Origin: Amycolatopsis pretoriensis
Lineage (GTDB): Bacteria; Actinomycetota; Actinomycetes; Mycobacteriales; Pseudonocardiaceae
NCBI RefSeq assembly: GCF_900107925.1
Contig: NZ_FNUJ01000007.1
Coordinates: 558,001 to 622,000 of the forward strand
Reading direction: 5' to 3'
Length of the DNA stretch: 64,000 bases
Below are positions 33,815-41,752 of the stretch, one piece after another. Within the stretch, counting starts at the first letter, position 1. Each line of letters starts with the position of its first letter. Position numbers and translations under genes: made by a program. Below the pieces are notes generated by a model. That model was not told the DNA's origin. It saw only the letters and a list, made by a program, of their open reading frames with translations, and ran no database searches.

Positions 33815-34248
33815 TCCACCCGCGTCGATTCGGCTTCTTCCTCGCCGGGCAGGTGGATGTCGTTGACGGCGATGTTCACCTCGATCACCTCGAGGCCGGT
33901 GATCTGCTCGACCGCGGTGATCACGTTGCGCCGCACCGCGCGGGCGACGTCGCCGATCCGCGCGCCGTACTCGACGATCACGTCGAGGTCGATCGCCGTC
34001 TGCTTCTCACCGACCTCCACCGCGACGCCGGTGGTGCTCACCGTGCCGGAGCCCGGGATGCGTTCGCGCAGCGCGCCGATCGCGCGCGACACCCCGCCGC
34101 CACCGAGGGCGTGCACCCCGGCGACTTCGCGGGCGGCCAGGCCGGCGACCTTCTGCACGACCAGTGAGGAGATCGTGGTGCGGCCGGCGGCGCCCTCCTC
34201 GTTGAGCGGGGTCACCGTGCCGGGGCTTTCGGTCCGTTCCGGGTGCAT
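33811..34248 (-). CDS. Asp23/Gls24 family envelope stress protein (copy 2 of the operon)
   Basis: A 145-residue Asp23/Gls24 protein and the most typical of the three: GRTTISSLVVQKVAGLAARE near residue 22, VAVEVGEKQTAIDLDVIVEYG near 75-95 and VRRNVITAVEQITGLEVIEV near 105-125, followed by an acidic tail. ATG at 34248 has GAGGAG about ten bases upstream. It is 89 bp downstream of the first Asp23 gene, the largest gap in the operon, so a second promoter could lie there. Probably a membrane-associated envelope stress protein. Confidence 0.92.
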   Translation of the reverse strand: MHPERTESPGTVTPLNEEGAAGRTTISSLVVQKVAGLAAREVAGVHALGGGGVSRAIGALRERIPGSGTVSTTGVAVEVGEKQTAIDLDVIVEYGARIGDVARAVRRNVITAVEQITGLEVIEVNIAVNDIHLPGEEEAESTRVE

Positions 34249-34337
34249 GCGTGCGGGCTCCTCTCGCGGCGGTCTCTCGCCCGTACGATGCCCGCGGGCG
34301 CGCAAACCTCACGCAAACTCACCCGATCGGGGGTATG

Positions 34338-34751
34338 TCAGTCCCGGTGGACGTCCACGACGTGCACGTTCACCGTCGCTTCGGTCCCGAGCTGGCGAGC
34401 CAGCTCCGCGGTGACCTCGCGCCGCAGCGCTTCGGCGGCTTCGTCGGCGGCCACGCCGAAGCGGACCGACACGAGCACCTGCACGGCGTCGTCCTCGACC
34501 GCGACCGCCGAAACCCGCACCCCGGCCGGCGCCCGCTCGCCGGCGATCGCCGTGGCCAGCCGCGTGACGACGGTTTCGGCGACCCGCAGGTCGCCGTCGT
34601 CGCCGGGCACCTCGACGGCGGTGCGGCGGCCGCGCGCGACGGCCCGCAGCACCCGTTCGACCAGGCCGGGCGGGGTCGGCACCCGGCGTGCGGCCGCCCG
34701 GCGCACGGCGTCCCAGCGGGGGTCCCGCTCGGGGTCGGACTGCTCGGCCAT
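34338..34751 (-). CDS. Asp23/Gls24 family protein next to the sigma factor (copy 1)
   Basis: A 137-residue protein. The N-terminal 50 residues are basic and Pro/Arg-rich (RVPTPPGLVERVLRAVARGR), and the remainder is an Asp23-like domain: VAETVVTRLATAIAGERAPA, VQVLVSVRFGVAADEAAEAL and VNVHVVDVHRD at the end. ATG at 34751 shares bases with the stop of the sigma factor gene (TGATG), so the two are made together. Its position immediately after an ECF sigma factor, where an anti-sigma factor would usually be, is notable; no membrane helix or zinc motif is visible. Confidence 0.82.
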   Translation of the reverse strand: MAEQSDPERDPRWDAVRRAAARRVPTPPGLVERVLRAVARGRRTAVEVPGDDGDLRVAETVVTRLATAIAGERAPAGVRVSAVAVEDDAVQVLVSVRFGVAADEAAEALRREVTAELARQLGTEATVNVHVVDVHRD

Positions 34752-35305
34752 CACCGCTCCCTCAACTCGGCGAGCAGCGCCACCCTGGCCCGGTGCAGCC
34801 GGGAACGCAAGGCGCCGACGTTCACATCGAGCACTTCGGCGACCTCTTCGTAGCTCAGCCCCTCCAGTTCGCGCAGCACCAGCGGCACTCGCTGCGAGAC
34901 CTCCAGCCGGCCGATCGCGCGCAGCACCGCGTCGACCTCCTCGGCCCGCACGACCCGGCCTTCGGGACCGGGGACCGCGGCGGCGAGCAGCGCGGTGTCC
35001 ACTGTGGACCGATCGGCGGGCTCGTCGAGCGAGACCGTGGGACGGCGGCGGCGCAGCAGCGCGAGGGCGCTGTTGGTGACCACGCGGTAGAGCCACGTCG
35101 ACACCGCGGACTCGTGCCGGAAGGCGGGCAGGGCGCGCCACGCGGCGAGCCACGAGTCCTGCACGACGTCCTCGGCCTCGGCCGCGCTGCCGGTGATCCG
35201 CAGCGCGACGCGGTACATCCGGGGCGTGTGCCGCCGCACGAGCGCGCCGAACGCGGTGTCGTCGCCGGTCGCGGCCTTGGTGACCAGGTCGGCGTCGTCG
35301 CTCAC
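34751..35305 (-). CDS. ECF-type RNA polymerase sigma-70 factor
   Basis: A 184-residue ECF sigma factor. Region 2 reads FGALVRRHTPRMYRVALRITGSAAEAEDVVQDSWLAAWR (about residues 20-58) and region 4 LRELEGLSYEEVAEVLDVN then VGALRSRLHRARVALLAEL at the end. GTG at 35305 overlaps the reductase stop. It heads the coupled Asp23/AmaP gene set and likely drives it, although no matching promoter could be verified by eye. No anti-sigma gene is adjacent, so regulation may be transcriptional or through an Asp23-type protein. The coding sequence contains a GTCCACNGTGGAC palindrome. Confidence 0.93.
   Translation of the reverse strand: MSDDADLVTKAATGDDTAFGALVRRHTPRMYRVALRITGSAAEAEDVVQDSWLAAWRALPAFRHESAVSTWLYRVVTNSALALLRRRRPTVSLDEPADRSTVDTALLAAAVPGPEGRVVRAEEVDAVLRAIGRLEVSQRVPLVLRELEGLSYEEVAEVLDVNVGALRSRLHRARVALLAELRER
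34997..35009. repeat. GTCCACNGTGGAC palindrome, copy 2 (in the sigma factor gene)
   Basis: Perfect 13-bp palindrome with central T on the plus strand; the minus-strand gene reads it as Ser-Thr-Val-Asp in DRSTVDTAL. It lies in the linker between regions 2 and 4. Confidence 0.95.
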
Positions 35306-36039
35306 CCGGCGTCCCGGCGGTAGCGCAGGAGCGTGAAGCCGTCCTCGACCAGGATCGATGCCAGCGCGAGCCGGCGCGGGACGGCGACCGGCCCCGCGGC
35401 GATCCGCGCGGCGGGACCGGCCACGAGCAGCGGCGCGACGGTGAGGCACAGCTGGTCGACCAGATCGGCTTCGACCAGCTGCGCGAACAGCCGCGACCCG
35501 CCTTCGCACGCGACGCGGCGCAACCCGCGCGCGGCGAGCAGGTCCAGCGCACGCCGGACGTCGACTTCGGTGTCCCCGGCGCGCAGGATCTCCGCTCCGG
35601 CGGCCTCCAGCGGCCAGGTCCTGGCGGTCTCCGTGGTCACCACGATCGGGGGGACGACGGTCTCGGTGAACAGCCGGGACGCGGGGTCGAGGTCCGCGGT
35701 GCGCGTCACGACGGCGATCGGCGGGACGGTCTCGAAACCGAGCCGGCGACGGCGTTCGAGGCGTTTCGGGCCTGCGACGACCCCGCGGTAGTCCTCGGCG
35801 CGGGCGGTGCCGGCGCCGACCAGGATGACGTCGGCGAGGTCGCGCCCGAGCAGGAAGACCTTGCGGTCGGCGGCGTGCGACAGGCCGGCGGAGGTCGTGT
35901 CGACCTCGACCGCGCCGTCGGCGGACGCGACGAAGTTGACCTGCACCCACGGGCGGTCGAGGTCCGCCGGGTAGGCGTAGATCGCCTCGAGGTCGACCCC
36001 GGTCAGTTCGCCCGTCGAAGAGGGCCACACGCTCCGCAC
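35302..36039 (-). CDS. RibD C-terminal-like pyrimidine reductase family protein
   Basis: A 245-residue reductase of the RibD C-terminal/dihydrofolate reductase-like fold. Blocks are RPWVQVNFVASADGAVEVD near residue 30, DLADVILVGAGTARAEDYRG near 70, LRRVACEGGSRLFAQLVEAD near 180 and PRRLALASILVEDGFTLLRY at the end. The family reduces the ribosylamino-pyrimidine in riboflavin synthesis or related compounds; stand-alone copies in actinomycetes have undefined substrates. GTG at 36039 is chosen; an in-frame ATG at 36087 is possible. Its stop overlaps the sigma factor start, so it is the first gene of the envelope operon, for no obvious biochemical reason. Confidence 0.87.
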   Translation of the reverse strand: MRSVWPSSTGELTGVDLEAIYAYPADLDRPWVQVNFVASADGAVEVDTTSAGLSHAADRKVFLLGRDLADVILVGAGTARAEDYRGVVAGPKRLERRRRLGFETVPPIAVVTRTADLDPASRLFTETVVPPIVVTTETARTWPLEAAGAEILRAGDTEVDVRRALDLLAARGLRRVACEGGSRLFAQLVEADLVDQLCLTVAPLLVAGPAARIAAGPVAVPRRLALASILVEDGFTLLRYRRDAG

Positions 36040-36129
36040 GCCGACAATCCCAGCACGGGCGTGAAGTGCGTCTCGACCGGGGGACATCGGCGCCCGCCGG
36101 GTCGCGCGACGCCGTTAGGCTCTGCCACC

Positions 36130-37149
36130 ATGCCCGCGCACCTCACCGACCGCCGTCCCGAGCTGTCCTCCGACGAGCTGATCGGTGCGCTGGTGCCGCC
36201 GCCGCGCTTCGACGCCGTCCGGTTCGAGACCTACCTCCCGAACCCGGACGAGCCGAGCCAGGCCGCCGCGGTCGAGGCGTGCTCGGCGTTCGCCGCCAAG
36301 GTCGGGCCGCGCAAGGAGAAGAAGCGCTTCAAGCTCTTCGGCGGGTCTTCGGAGCCGGCCGGCCCGATGGGGCTCTACCTCGACGGCGGGTTCGGCGTCG
36401 GCAAGACCCACCTGCTCGCCTCGACGTGGCACGCGGCGCCCTCGCCGAAGGCGTACGGGACGTTCGTCGAGCTGACCCACCTGGTCGGCGCGCTGGGCTT
36501 CGCCGAGGCCGTGCGGCGTCTGTCGGAGCACCGCATCCTGGCCATCGACGAGTTCGAGCTGGACGACCCGGGCGACACCACGCTGGTCACGCGGCTGCTG
36601 CAGGAGCTGATGGACGCGGGCGTGTACGTGGCGGCGACCTCGAACACGCTCCCGGAGAAGCTCGGCGAAGGCCGCTTCGCCGCCGAGGACTTCCTGCGCG
36701 AGATCCAGACGCTCTCGGCCCGCTTCGGCGTCGTGCGCGTCGACGGCCCGGACTACCGCCACCGCGGCTTGCCGGACGCGCCGCCGCCGGTGACCCCCGA
36801 GGAGCTGGAGTCGTCGGTCGCCGCGCACGAAGGGTCCACTGTGGACGACTTCGACGCCTTGGTCGAGCACCTGGCCTCACTGCACCCCTCCCGCTACGGG
36901 CGGCTGCTCGACGGCGTCACGCGGGTGCACCTGCGCGACGTCCACCCGGCGCCGGACCAGAACGTGGCGCTGCGGCTGGTCGCGTTCGCCGACCGGCTCT
37001 ACGACCGGGCGATCCCGGTGGTCGTCTCCGGCGAGCCGCTGCCTGCGCTGTTCACCGAGGAGATGGTGAACGGCGGCTACCGCAAGAAGTACCTGCGCGC
37101 GGTCAGCCGGCTGACCGCGCTGGCACGGGACGCGGCACGGACCAGCTGA
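36130..37149 (+). CDS. zapE: Cell division protein ZapE (AFG1-like ATPase)
   Basis: A 339-residue AAA ATPase. Walker A is DGGFGVGKTHLLAS near residue 89 and Walker B ILAIDEFELDDPGD near 138; VAATSNTLPEKLGEGRF near 173 contains the sensor region. The C-terminus RKKYLRAVSRL is typical. In Gammaproteobacteria ZapE interacts with the Z ring; the role in actinomycetes is less clear. ATG at 36130 gives the normal family start. Its 3' end overlaps the convergent PAP2 gene by 47 bp. It contains one GTCCACTGTGGAC palindrome. Confidence 0.92.
   Translation: MPAHLTDRRPELSSDELIGALVPPPRFDAVRFETYLPNPDEPSQAAAVEACSAFAAKVGPRKEKKRFKLFGGSSEPAGPMGLYLDGGFGVGKTHLLASTWHAAPSPKAYGTFVELTHLVGALGFAEAVRRLSEHRILAIDEFELDDPGDTTLVTRLLQELMDAGVYVAATSNTLPEKLGEGRFAAEDFLREIQTLSARFGVVRVDGPDYRHRGLPDAPPPVTPEELESSVAAHEGSTVDDFDALVEHLASLHPSRYGRLLDGVTRVHLRDVHPAPDQNVALRLVAFADRLYDRAIPVVVSGEPLPALFTEEMVNGGYRKKYLRAVSRLTALARDAARTS
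36834..36846. repeat. GTCCACNGTGGAC palindrome, copy 3 (in zapE)
   Basis: Perfect 13-bp palindrome with central T, read in frame as Ser-Thr-Val-Asp in EGSTVDDF. Confidence 0.95.
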
Positions 37150-37669
37150 ACAGGACGACCGCGACCGCGAAGAGCGTCCCGCCGGCGACGTCGGTGAGGT
37201 AGTGGTAGCCGAGGCCGACCAGCCCGGCCGTGGCGGCGAGCAGCGCCACCGCGCTCAGCACGACCACGACCACCTTGCGCGTGACGAGCACGAGCACGGT
37301 CAGCACGGCGACCAGGCTCACGGTGTGCCCGCTGGGGTAGACGAGGGTGTCGTTCTTCCACCGGTCGTAGAGCGGTTTGAGCAGGACGGCGGTCAGCAGG
37401 ACCGCCAGCAGGGGCGCCGCGAGCGCGAGCCCGGCCTCCAGCCTCCGGCCCGCGCGCAGGCACAGGACCATCGCGAGGACGCCGAGCGCGACCACGACGT
37501 ACGGCTCGGTCGGGAAGACCAGCGCGCGTAGCACGCCGGGGCTCAGGTGCGCCGTCCACCCCGCGGCCACGGCGTCGACCGCGCCCGGGCCGGTCCCGCC
37601 GGCGAACGGCAACCCCAGCAACACCGCGAGCAGCCCGCAGACCGCGGCCGGCACCCACATCGTCCTCAC
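37103..37669 (-). CDS. PAP2-family membrane phosphatase
   Basis: A 188-residue membrane protein with about five to six hydrophobic helices. The phosphatase motifs are KPLYDRWKNDTLVYPSGHT (with PSGH) near residue 108-126 and LGYHYLTDVAGG near 158-169, with the catalytic His and Asp. The first motif (KxxxxxxRP) is only partly kept: a Lys and Arg are there, the Pro is not. Substrates in the family include lipid phosphates such as undecaprenyl diphosphate. GTG at 37669 is used, with ATG at 37660 an alternative. Its 3' end overlaps zapE by 47 bp in convergent orientation. Confidence 0.88.
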   Translation of the reverse strand: MRTMWVPAAVCGLLAVLLGLPFAGGTGPGAVDAVAAGWTAHLSPGVLRALVFPTEPYVVVALGVLAMVLCLRAGRRLEAGLALAAPLLAVLLTAVLLKPLYDRWKNDTLVYPSGHTVSLVAVLTVLVLVTRKVVVVVLSAVALLAATAGLVGLGYHYLTDVAGGTLFAVAVVLFSWSVPRPVPARSAG

Positions 37670-37723
37670 CCGCGCGAGGGTAGCCGCGACCGGCGTGGGA
37701 CGGCTGTCTGCCACGATGCGGGA

Positions 37724-38602
37724 ATGCACATCACGGTGGCGGGGGCCGGGATCATCGGCTTGACCTGCGCGTACCGGCTGGCCGGCGCGGGCCACGACGT
37801 GACGGTCGTCGCGGCGGCGGGCCCGGGGGAGTCGACGTCGGCGGTGGCGGGCGCGGTGCTGTACCCGCCGGTGCGCCGCCCGGACAAGCGGATCGCGCGC
37901 TGGACGGCGGAAACCTTGGCGGTGCTGCGGGAGCAGGAGGCACCGGGGGTCCGCTTCCGCCGCGGCCGGGTCCTGCTGGCCACGGGCGAGCCGGAACCGC
38001 AGTGGCTGCGCGCGATGATCGACCCGGTCCGCGACGGCGACCGGCTGGTGTTCACGACGGCGCTGGTCGACACCCCGGTGTACCTGGAGTGGTTGCTGGC
38101 GCAGGTGGTTTCGCTGGGCGTGCGGGTCGAACACCAGCCGTTGACATCGTTGTCCGGGTTGGGGCCGGTGGTCAACGCGGCCGGGTTGGGAGCGGGCCCG
38201 CTGGCCGGCGACGGCTCGATGGTCCCGATCGGCGGCCAGGTCGTGCACCTGGCCGACCCGGGGTTGCGCGAGTTCGTGGTGGACGAGACGGGCCCGGGTG
38301 TGACGTACGCGATCCCGCACGGCGGGCACGTGGTGTGCGGCGGAACGGAGGAGCCGGGCCGCGCCGACACGGTCCCGAACCCGGGCGTGACGGCGGACAT
38401 CGTCCGGCGGTGCCGCGAGCTGGTGCCGGCGCTGGCGGGGGCGGAGGTGCTGCGGTCGGCGGTGGGGCTGCGCCCGTTCCGGCCGGTGGTGCGGCTGGAG
38501 CGGTCCGGCGAGGTCGTGCACTGCTACGGGCACGGGGGTTCGGGGATCACACTGGCGTGGGGCTGCGCGGCCGACGTCGTCGAGCTGTTCAGGGCCGGCT
38601 GA
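37724..38602 (+). CDS. FAD-dependent D-amino-acid oxidase-like protein
   Basis: A 292-residue DAAO-type flavoenzyme. The Rossmann motif ITVAGAGIIGLTCAYRLAGA lies at the N-terminus, followed by the FAD loop AVAGAVLYPP near 45. The C-terminus keeps SAVGLRPFRPVVRLER near 248 and CYGHGGSGITLAWGCA near 270-285. It is slightly shorter than typical DAAO (about 320-350). Expected activity is oxidative deamination of D-amino acids to keto acids and peroxide. ATG at 37724 is used. Its end overlaps the DUF2252 gene by 14 bp (convergent). Confidence 0.88.
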   Translation: MHITVAGAGIIGLTCAYRLAGAGHDVTVVAAAGPGESTSAVAGAVLYPPVRRPDKRIARWTAETLAVLREQEAPGVRFRRGRVLLATGEPEPQWLRAMIDPVRDGDRLVFTTALVDTPVYLEWLLAQVVSLGVRVEHQPLTSLSGLGPVVNAAGLGAGPLAGDGSMVPIGGQVVHLADPGLREFVVDETGPGVTYAIPHGGHVVCGGTEEPGRADTVPNPGVTADIVRRCRELVPALAGAEVLRSAVGLRPFRPVVRLERSGEVVHCYGHGGSGITLAWGCAADVVELFRAG

Positions 38603-39947
38603 AAGCCGCGTGGTCGGCTTCGGTGCGATCGGCGTACCGCACCGCGTACGCGCCCATCGCCTCGTCCAGCTCGGAGTCTTCGGCGAAGTATCCCGCCAGC
38701 AGCTTCGGGTGCAGCGACCGCGTGTGGGCGCGGGCGAGCAGTGCGCCGGCCAGGCGGCCGTAGTCGTCGAGGTGGTCCTTCTCCAGCTCCGCCGGGTCGA
38801 TGTCGCCCTTGAGGTTGCGGAACTGGCGGACGATGTACGGCACGCCGTCGATCGTGGTCCAGCCGAGCAGGATGTCGGTCTCGGCCTGGACCAGCCGGGC
38901 GCCGTCGACGATCCGCTGACCTTCGTGGTCCGCCGGCGGCAGGTCGAGGTACGGCGCCAGCGCGGGCTTCGCCGCCTGCTTCACCTGCAGGACGAGGTCC
39001 TCGTCGTCGTTTCCGTGCAGCAGGGCGACGTAGCTGCGCAAGCCCACGCTGCCGGTGCCGACCACGCGGAAGGCGACGTCGGCGATCCGGTACCGCTCGG
39101 CCAGCGTCCGCCGCGACTCGCGCAGCGTGTCCACATAGGACACCAGTCCGGCGGCGACGGCGTCGGCGGTCTCGTCGTCGACGTGCGTCAGGACCGGCGG
39201 GTCCTCGACGAACCGGTGGCGCGCCAGGCCGGTCTCGCGGTCGTCGACGCGCTCGGTCCACTTCGCGACGACCTTCGCGCTGTCGTTCTTGCGTGCCTTC
39301 TCGGCGGCGTCGGCGAAGTCGTCGATCAGCTCGTCCGCGCGGGCCTTGGACAGCACCGAGGAGTCCGGCAAGGCGTTCCAGCTGCGCAGGAACGGCAGCT
39401 CGGCCAGCGCGCGGATGGTGCGGCGGTAGGACTTCACGGCGTCTTCGGCGGCCGCGCGGCAGCCGGACTCGCCGATGCCGCCCTCGCGCCCGGCGAGCAC
39501 GAGGCTGGCGGCGAGCCGCTTGAGGTCCCACTCCCAGGGGCCGGGGACGGTCTCGTCGAAGTCGTTGATGTCCATCACGATCTTGCCTTCGGGCGTGCCG
39601 TAGAGCCCGAAGTTGGCCGCGTGGGCGTCGCCGCAGAGCTGGGCGGTCAGCCCGGAATCGGGTGTGCCGGCGAGATCGGCGCCCATCAGCCCGGCGGCGC
39701 CGCGGAAGAAGGTGAACGGCGACGCGAGCATGCGTTCGCGCCGGAGGTCGATCAGCTCCGGGAGGCGTCCTTTGTTGGAGGCCTCGAAGTACTGCTTCGC
39801 GCTCGGCCGGTTTTTCGCTGCGGCCTCGTGGTCGTGCGCGGTGGCCGGGACCTTCTCCCGGAGCCGCTTCCCCTGCTCGTACAGCTCGCTCAGTGTGACG
39901 GTGCCGGTGCCCACCAGCGGGCGCTCCCCTGATCCCATACCGGGCAC
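38589..39947 (-). CDS. DUF2252 family protein
   Basis: A protein of about 452 residues with the DUF2252 pattern: SPFTFFRGAAGLMGADLAG near 75-95, LCGDAHAANFGLYGTPEGKI near 104-125 and DINDFDETVPGPWEWDLKRL near 127-146. The family has a kinase-like fold (GDAHxxNFG and DxNDFDE resemble the catalytic and metal-binding loops of aminoglycoside phosphotransferases), but substrates are unknown. In-frame starts are GTG 39947, ATG 39938 and GTG 39914; the last has GGGGAG upstream at good spacing. Transcription is convergent with the DAAO-like gene. Confidence 0.88.
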   Translation of the reverse strand: MPGMGSGERPLVGTGTVTLSELYEQGKRLREKVPATAHDHEAAAKNRPSAKQYFEASNKGRLPELIDLRRERMLASPFTFFRGAAGLMGADLAGTPDSGLTAQLCGDAHAANFGLYGTPEGKIVMDINDFDETVPGPWEWDLKRLAASLVLAGREGGIGESGCRAAAEDAVKSYRRTIRALAELPFLRSWNALPDSSVLSKARADELIDDFADAAEKARKNDSAKVVAKWTERVDDRETGLARHRFVEDPPVLTHVDDETADAVAAGLVSYVDTLRESRRTLAERYRIADVAFRVVGTGSVGLRSYVALLHGNDDEDLVLQVKQAAKPALAPYLDLPPADHEGQRIVDGARLVQAETDILLGWTTIDGVPYIVRQFRNLKGDIDPAELEKDHLDDYGRLAGALLARAHTRSLHPKLLAGYFAEDSELDEAMGAYAVRYADRTEADHAAFSRP

Positions 39948-40006
39948 AACGTCCGAAGGGGACGATCTGCTCCCGGGGCGCCGGTCGTCACCCGGGCGCG
40001 TTGTGC

Positions 40007-40050
40007 TCCGGATGCCGCCGGGGCGGGAGGCTCACCCGGCGGCATCCGGA
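40007..40050 (-). terminator. Terminator of the ornithine aminotransferase gene
   Basis: Perfect 16-bp arms TCCGGATGCCGCCGGG (40007-40022) and CCCGGCGGCATCCGGA (40035-40050) with a 12-base loop, starting five bases after the rocD stop on the minus strand. There is no T tract. Confidence 0.88.
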
Positions 40051-40054
40051 CGTC

Positions 40055-41287
40055 TTACGGGCGGATGACCTCGGCGATCGCGTCGATGCCGCGGTCCAGC
40101 TCTTCGCGCGTGATCACCAGCGGCGGTGCCACGCGCAGCGTGCGCTCGTGCGTCTCCTTGCACAGCACCCCGCGCCCGGCCAGCGCCTCCGATGCCTCGC
40201 GCCCGGACGGCCCGCCCGGGGCGATGTCGATGCCCGCCCACAGGCCGCGGCCGCGGACCTCGGACAGCCCGGTCCCGATCAGCGCGTTCAGCCGCCCGTG
40301 CAGGTGGGCGCCCAGCTCCGTCGACCGCTGCTGGAACTCGCCCGTCGCCAGCAGCTTTACGACCGCGCGGCCGATCGCGCAGGCCAGGGGGTTGCCGCCG
40401 AACGTCGAGCCGTGCTCTCCCGGCTTCAGCACGCCCAGCACGTCCCTGCGGCCGACCACCGCCGACACCGGCATGATGCCGCCGCCGAGGGCCTTGCCGA
40501 GCGTGTACACGTCGGCGCGGACGCCCTCGTGGTCCAGCGCCAGCACCGTGCCCGTGCGGGCCAGCCCGGACTGGATCTCGTCGGCGATCAGCAGCACGCC
40601 GTGCTCGTCGCAGGCCTGGCGCACCTCGGCGAAGTAGCCCTCCGGCGGCACGATCACGCCGGCCTCGCCCTGCACCGGCTCCAGCAGCACCGCGGCCGTG
40701 CGCGGGGTGATCGCGTCGCGCAGCGCGGCCGCGTCGCCGTACTTCACCGTGACGAAGCCCGGCGTGAACGGCCCGAAGTCGGCGCGCGCGGTCTCGTCCG
40801 TCGAGAACGACACGATCGTGGTCGTCCGGCCGTGGAAGTTGGACCCGGCGACGATGATCTCGGCCGTGCCGTCCGGCACGCCCTTGACCCGGTGCGCCCA
40901 CTTGCGGGCGATCTTGACCGCGGACTCGACGGCCTCGGCGCCCGAGTTCATCGGCAGCACGAGCTCGGTGCCGGTCAGCTCGGCCAGCTCGCGGCAGAAC
41001 AGGCCCAGCTGGTCGTGGTGGAACGCCCGCGACGTCAGCGTGACGCGCCCGAGCTGGTCCACGGCGGCGGCGATCAGGTCCGGGTGGCGGTGCCCGAAGT
41101 TCAGGGCCGAGTAGCCGGACAGGAAGTCCAGGTAGGAGCGGCCTTCGACGTCGGTCACCGAAGCACCGGCGGCTTCGGCGATCACGACGGGCAGGGGGTG
41201 GTAGTTGTGCGTGCTCCACCGCTCGTCGAGCTCGATGAAGCTCGCGGCGGTGGGGGCGGCGGTCTCCCGGCCGGCGAACGTCGTCAT
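40055..41287 (-). CDS. rocD: Ornithine aminotransferase
   Basis: A 410-residue class III aminotransferase interconverting ornithine and glutamate semialdehyde with PLP. Blocks are YLDFLSGYSALNFGHRHPDL near 53-72, LPMNSGAEAVESAVKIARKW near 110, VLLIADEIQSGLARTG near 219-234 and the PLP lysine in YTLGKALGGGIMPVSAV near 250. The HHDQLGLFCRELAELTG region suits ornithine aminotransferases rather than the GABA type. ATG at 41287 is used. The gene is divergent from arsR, ends at a strong hairpin, and feeds the same semialdehyde pool as the pruA pathway. Confidence 0.93.
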   Translation of the reverse strand: MTTFAGRETAAPTAASFIELDERWSTHNYHPLPVVIAEAAGASVTDVEGRSYLDFLSGYSALNFGHRHPDLIAAAVDQLGRVTLTSRAFHHDQLGLFCRELAELTGTELVLPMNSGAEAVESAVKIARKWAHRVKGVPDGTAEIIVAGSNFHGRTTTIVSFSTDETARADFGPFTPGFVTVKYGDAAALRDAITPRTAAVLLEPVQGEAGVIVPPEGYFAEVRQACDEHGVLLIADEIQSGLARTGTVLALDHEGVRADVYTLGKALGGGIMPVSAVVGRRDVLGVLKPGEHGSTFGGNPLACAIGRAVVKLLATGEFQQRSTELGAHLHGRLNALIGTGLSEVRGRGLWAGIDIAPGGPSGREASEALAGRGVLCKETHERTLRVAPPLVITREELDRGIDAIAEVIRP

Positions 41288-41395
41288 GCGTTCAGGTTAA
41301 GGGCAGAAGACGCAGAGTTCAGCCGGGAATCGTTGCTTTCACCCGTCGTTCGTTGCGCAATCCGCGGCAGAGACCCCCGAAACACTGCGTGGCCG

Positions 41396-41431
41396 TTGAC
41401 GACGTCATCAGTAAGCCGTAACTTACGGTTC
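41396..41431 (+). promoter_or_regulatory. Promoter-operator of the arsR-SRPBCC operon, leaderless start
   Basis: A -35 TTGACG (41396-41401), a 17-bp spacer and a -10 TAACTT (41419-41424) place the transcription start six to eight bases downstream, at or next to the GTG at 41432, so the mRNA is probably leaderless. The palindrome CCGTAA-C-TTACGG (41416-41428) overlaps the -10, the expected place for an autorepressor site. A further CTTACGG half-site lies in the first codons. Confidence 0.7.
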
Positions 41432-41752
41432 GTGGCGACTTACGGAAGCGACCAGCTGGCCGCCCTCGCCGACCCTTCGCGCCGCGCGATCTTCGAGGCG
41501 TTGCGCGCCGGGCCGCGCGCGGTCGGCGAGCTGGCCGCGGACCTCCCGATCAGCCGCCCCGCCGTCTCCCAGCACCTGAAGGTGCTCAAGGCGGCCGGCC
41601 TGGTCACGGACCGGGCCGCCGGCACCAAGCGGCTCTACCGGCTGGAACCGGCCGGCATCGCCGCCCTGCGCGCCTACCTCGACGGGATGTGGTCGGACGC
41701 GCTGAAGTCCTTCGCCGAACTGGCGGAACGAACGGAAGAAGAGGAGCCATGA
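41432..41752 (+). CDS. ArsR-family transcriptional repressor
   Basis: A 106-residue ArsR-type winged helix protein: DQLAALADPSRRAIFEALRA, VGELAADLPISRPAVSQHLK near residue 30-50 and LKAAGLVTDRAAGTKRLYRL. It lacks the Cys pairs of metal-sensing ArsR proteins and belongs to the subgroup paired with SRPBCC/AHSA1 proteins. GTG at 41432 sits right after the -10 box, implying leaderless translation. Its stop overlaps the SRPBCC start (ATGA). It probably represses its own operon through CCGTAACTTACGG; the inducer is unknown. Confidence 0.92.
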   Translation: MATYGSDQLAALADPSRRAIFEALRAGPRAVGELAADLPISRPAVSQHLKVLKAAGLVTDRAAGTKRLYRLEPAGIAALRAYLDGMWSDALKSFAELAERTEEEEP

